From positions 16,145 to 21,329 of the forward strand of contig NZ_MOMC01000015.1 in NCBI RefSeq assembly GCF_001983105.1: a stretch of DNA of 5,185 nt. The letters are read 5' to 3'. The translations under genes and the position numbers were made by a program. A model generated the notes under the pieces. That model saw only the letters and a list, made by a program, of their open reading frames with translations. It did no database searches and was not told the origin of the DNA. Shown in pieces: positions 5,170 through 5,185 of the stretch; within the stretch, counting starts at the first letter, position 1, and every line of letters starts with the position of its first letter. This stretch comes from Pseudofrankia asymbiotica. GTDB lineage: Bacteria > Actinomycetota > Actinomycetes > Frankiales > Frankiaceae.

Positions 5170-5185
5170 TCGTACTAGTTCTGTG
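5166..5185 (+). CDS. Start of an unidentified gene, 3' partial
   Basis: ATG 5166 overlaps the transporter stop (ATGA) and follows GGAAGG at good spacing. Only MIVLVL and part of a seventh codon are visible, too little to name a family. GTA, CTA and GTT codons are less GC-rich than in the genes before it. The overlap suggests it belongs to the same operon. Confidence 0.55.

Overview
The window comes from a very GC-rich genome, with third codon positions almost all G or C, frequent GTG starts and no TTA codon inside any called gene. This fits an actinomycete (Streptomyces or a relative). Every gene I can support reads on the + strand, mostly with 4-base stop/start overlaps (GTGA or ATGA) or short gaps, so the stretch looks like one operon-like block. 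The protein families point to the interior of a specialised-metabolite (probably non-ribosomal peptide) gene cluster.

Layout. 1-534: C-terminal part of a SAM-dependent C-methyltransferase closely resembling MppJ, the phenylpyruvate beta-methyltransferase of mannopeptimycin biosynthesis; its N-terminus lies before the window. 531-1955: an FAD-linked D-2-hydroxyacid dehydrogenase of the GlcD/D-lactate dehydrogenase family, overlapping the methyltransferase by 4 bases. 1956-2046: short gap with a GC-rich hairpin and a good ribosome binding site. 2047-2976: complete prephenate dehydratase with ACT domain. 2977-3161: leader-like stretch with two imperfect hairpins, a strong ribosome binding site and a 15-codon ORF ending in the start of the next gene. 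3162-3539: AroQ-delta chorismate mutase resembling Mycobacterium tuberculosis Rv0948c. 3540-3678: gap with inverted repeats and a Trp-containing 44-codon ORF with a strong ribosome binding site. 3679-5169: 14-TM DHA2-type (EmrB/QacA-like) MFS exporter. 5166-5185: first codons of another gene.

How they work together (inference from established enzyme families). Chorismate mutase turns chorismate into prephenate, prephenate dehydratase makes phenylpyruvate, and the MppJ-like enzyme methylates its beta carbon to 3-methylphenylpyruvate, the precursor of beta-methylphenylalanine after transamination. The set is therefore a dedicated precursor-supply cassette, with the MFS protein as probable product export/self-resistance. 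The FAD dehydrogenase is the unexpected member: it should interconvert a 2-hydroxy acid and a 2-keto acid, and may act on phenyllactate, its beta-methyl analogue or another arylhydroxyacid. No aminotransferase or peptide synthetase is seen here; these would be expected in flanking DNA.
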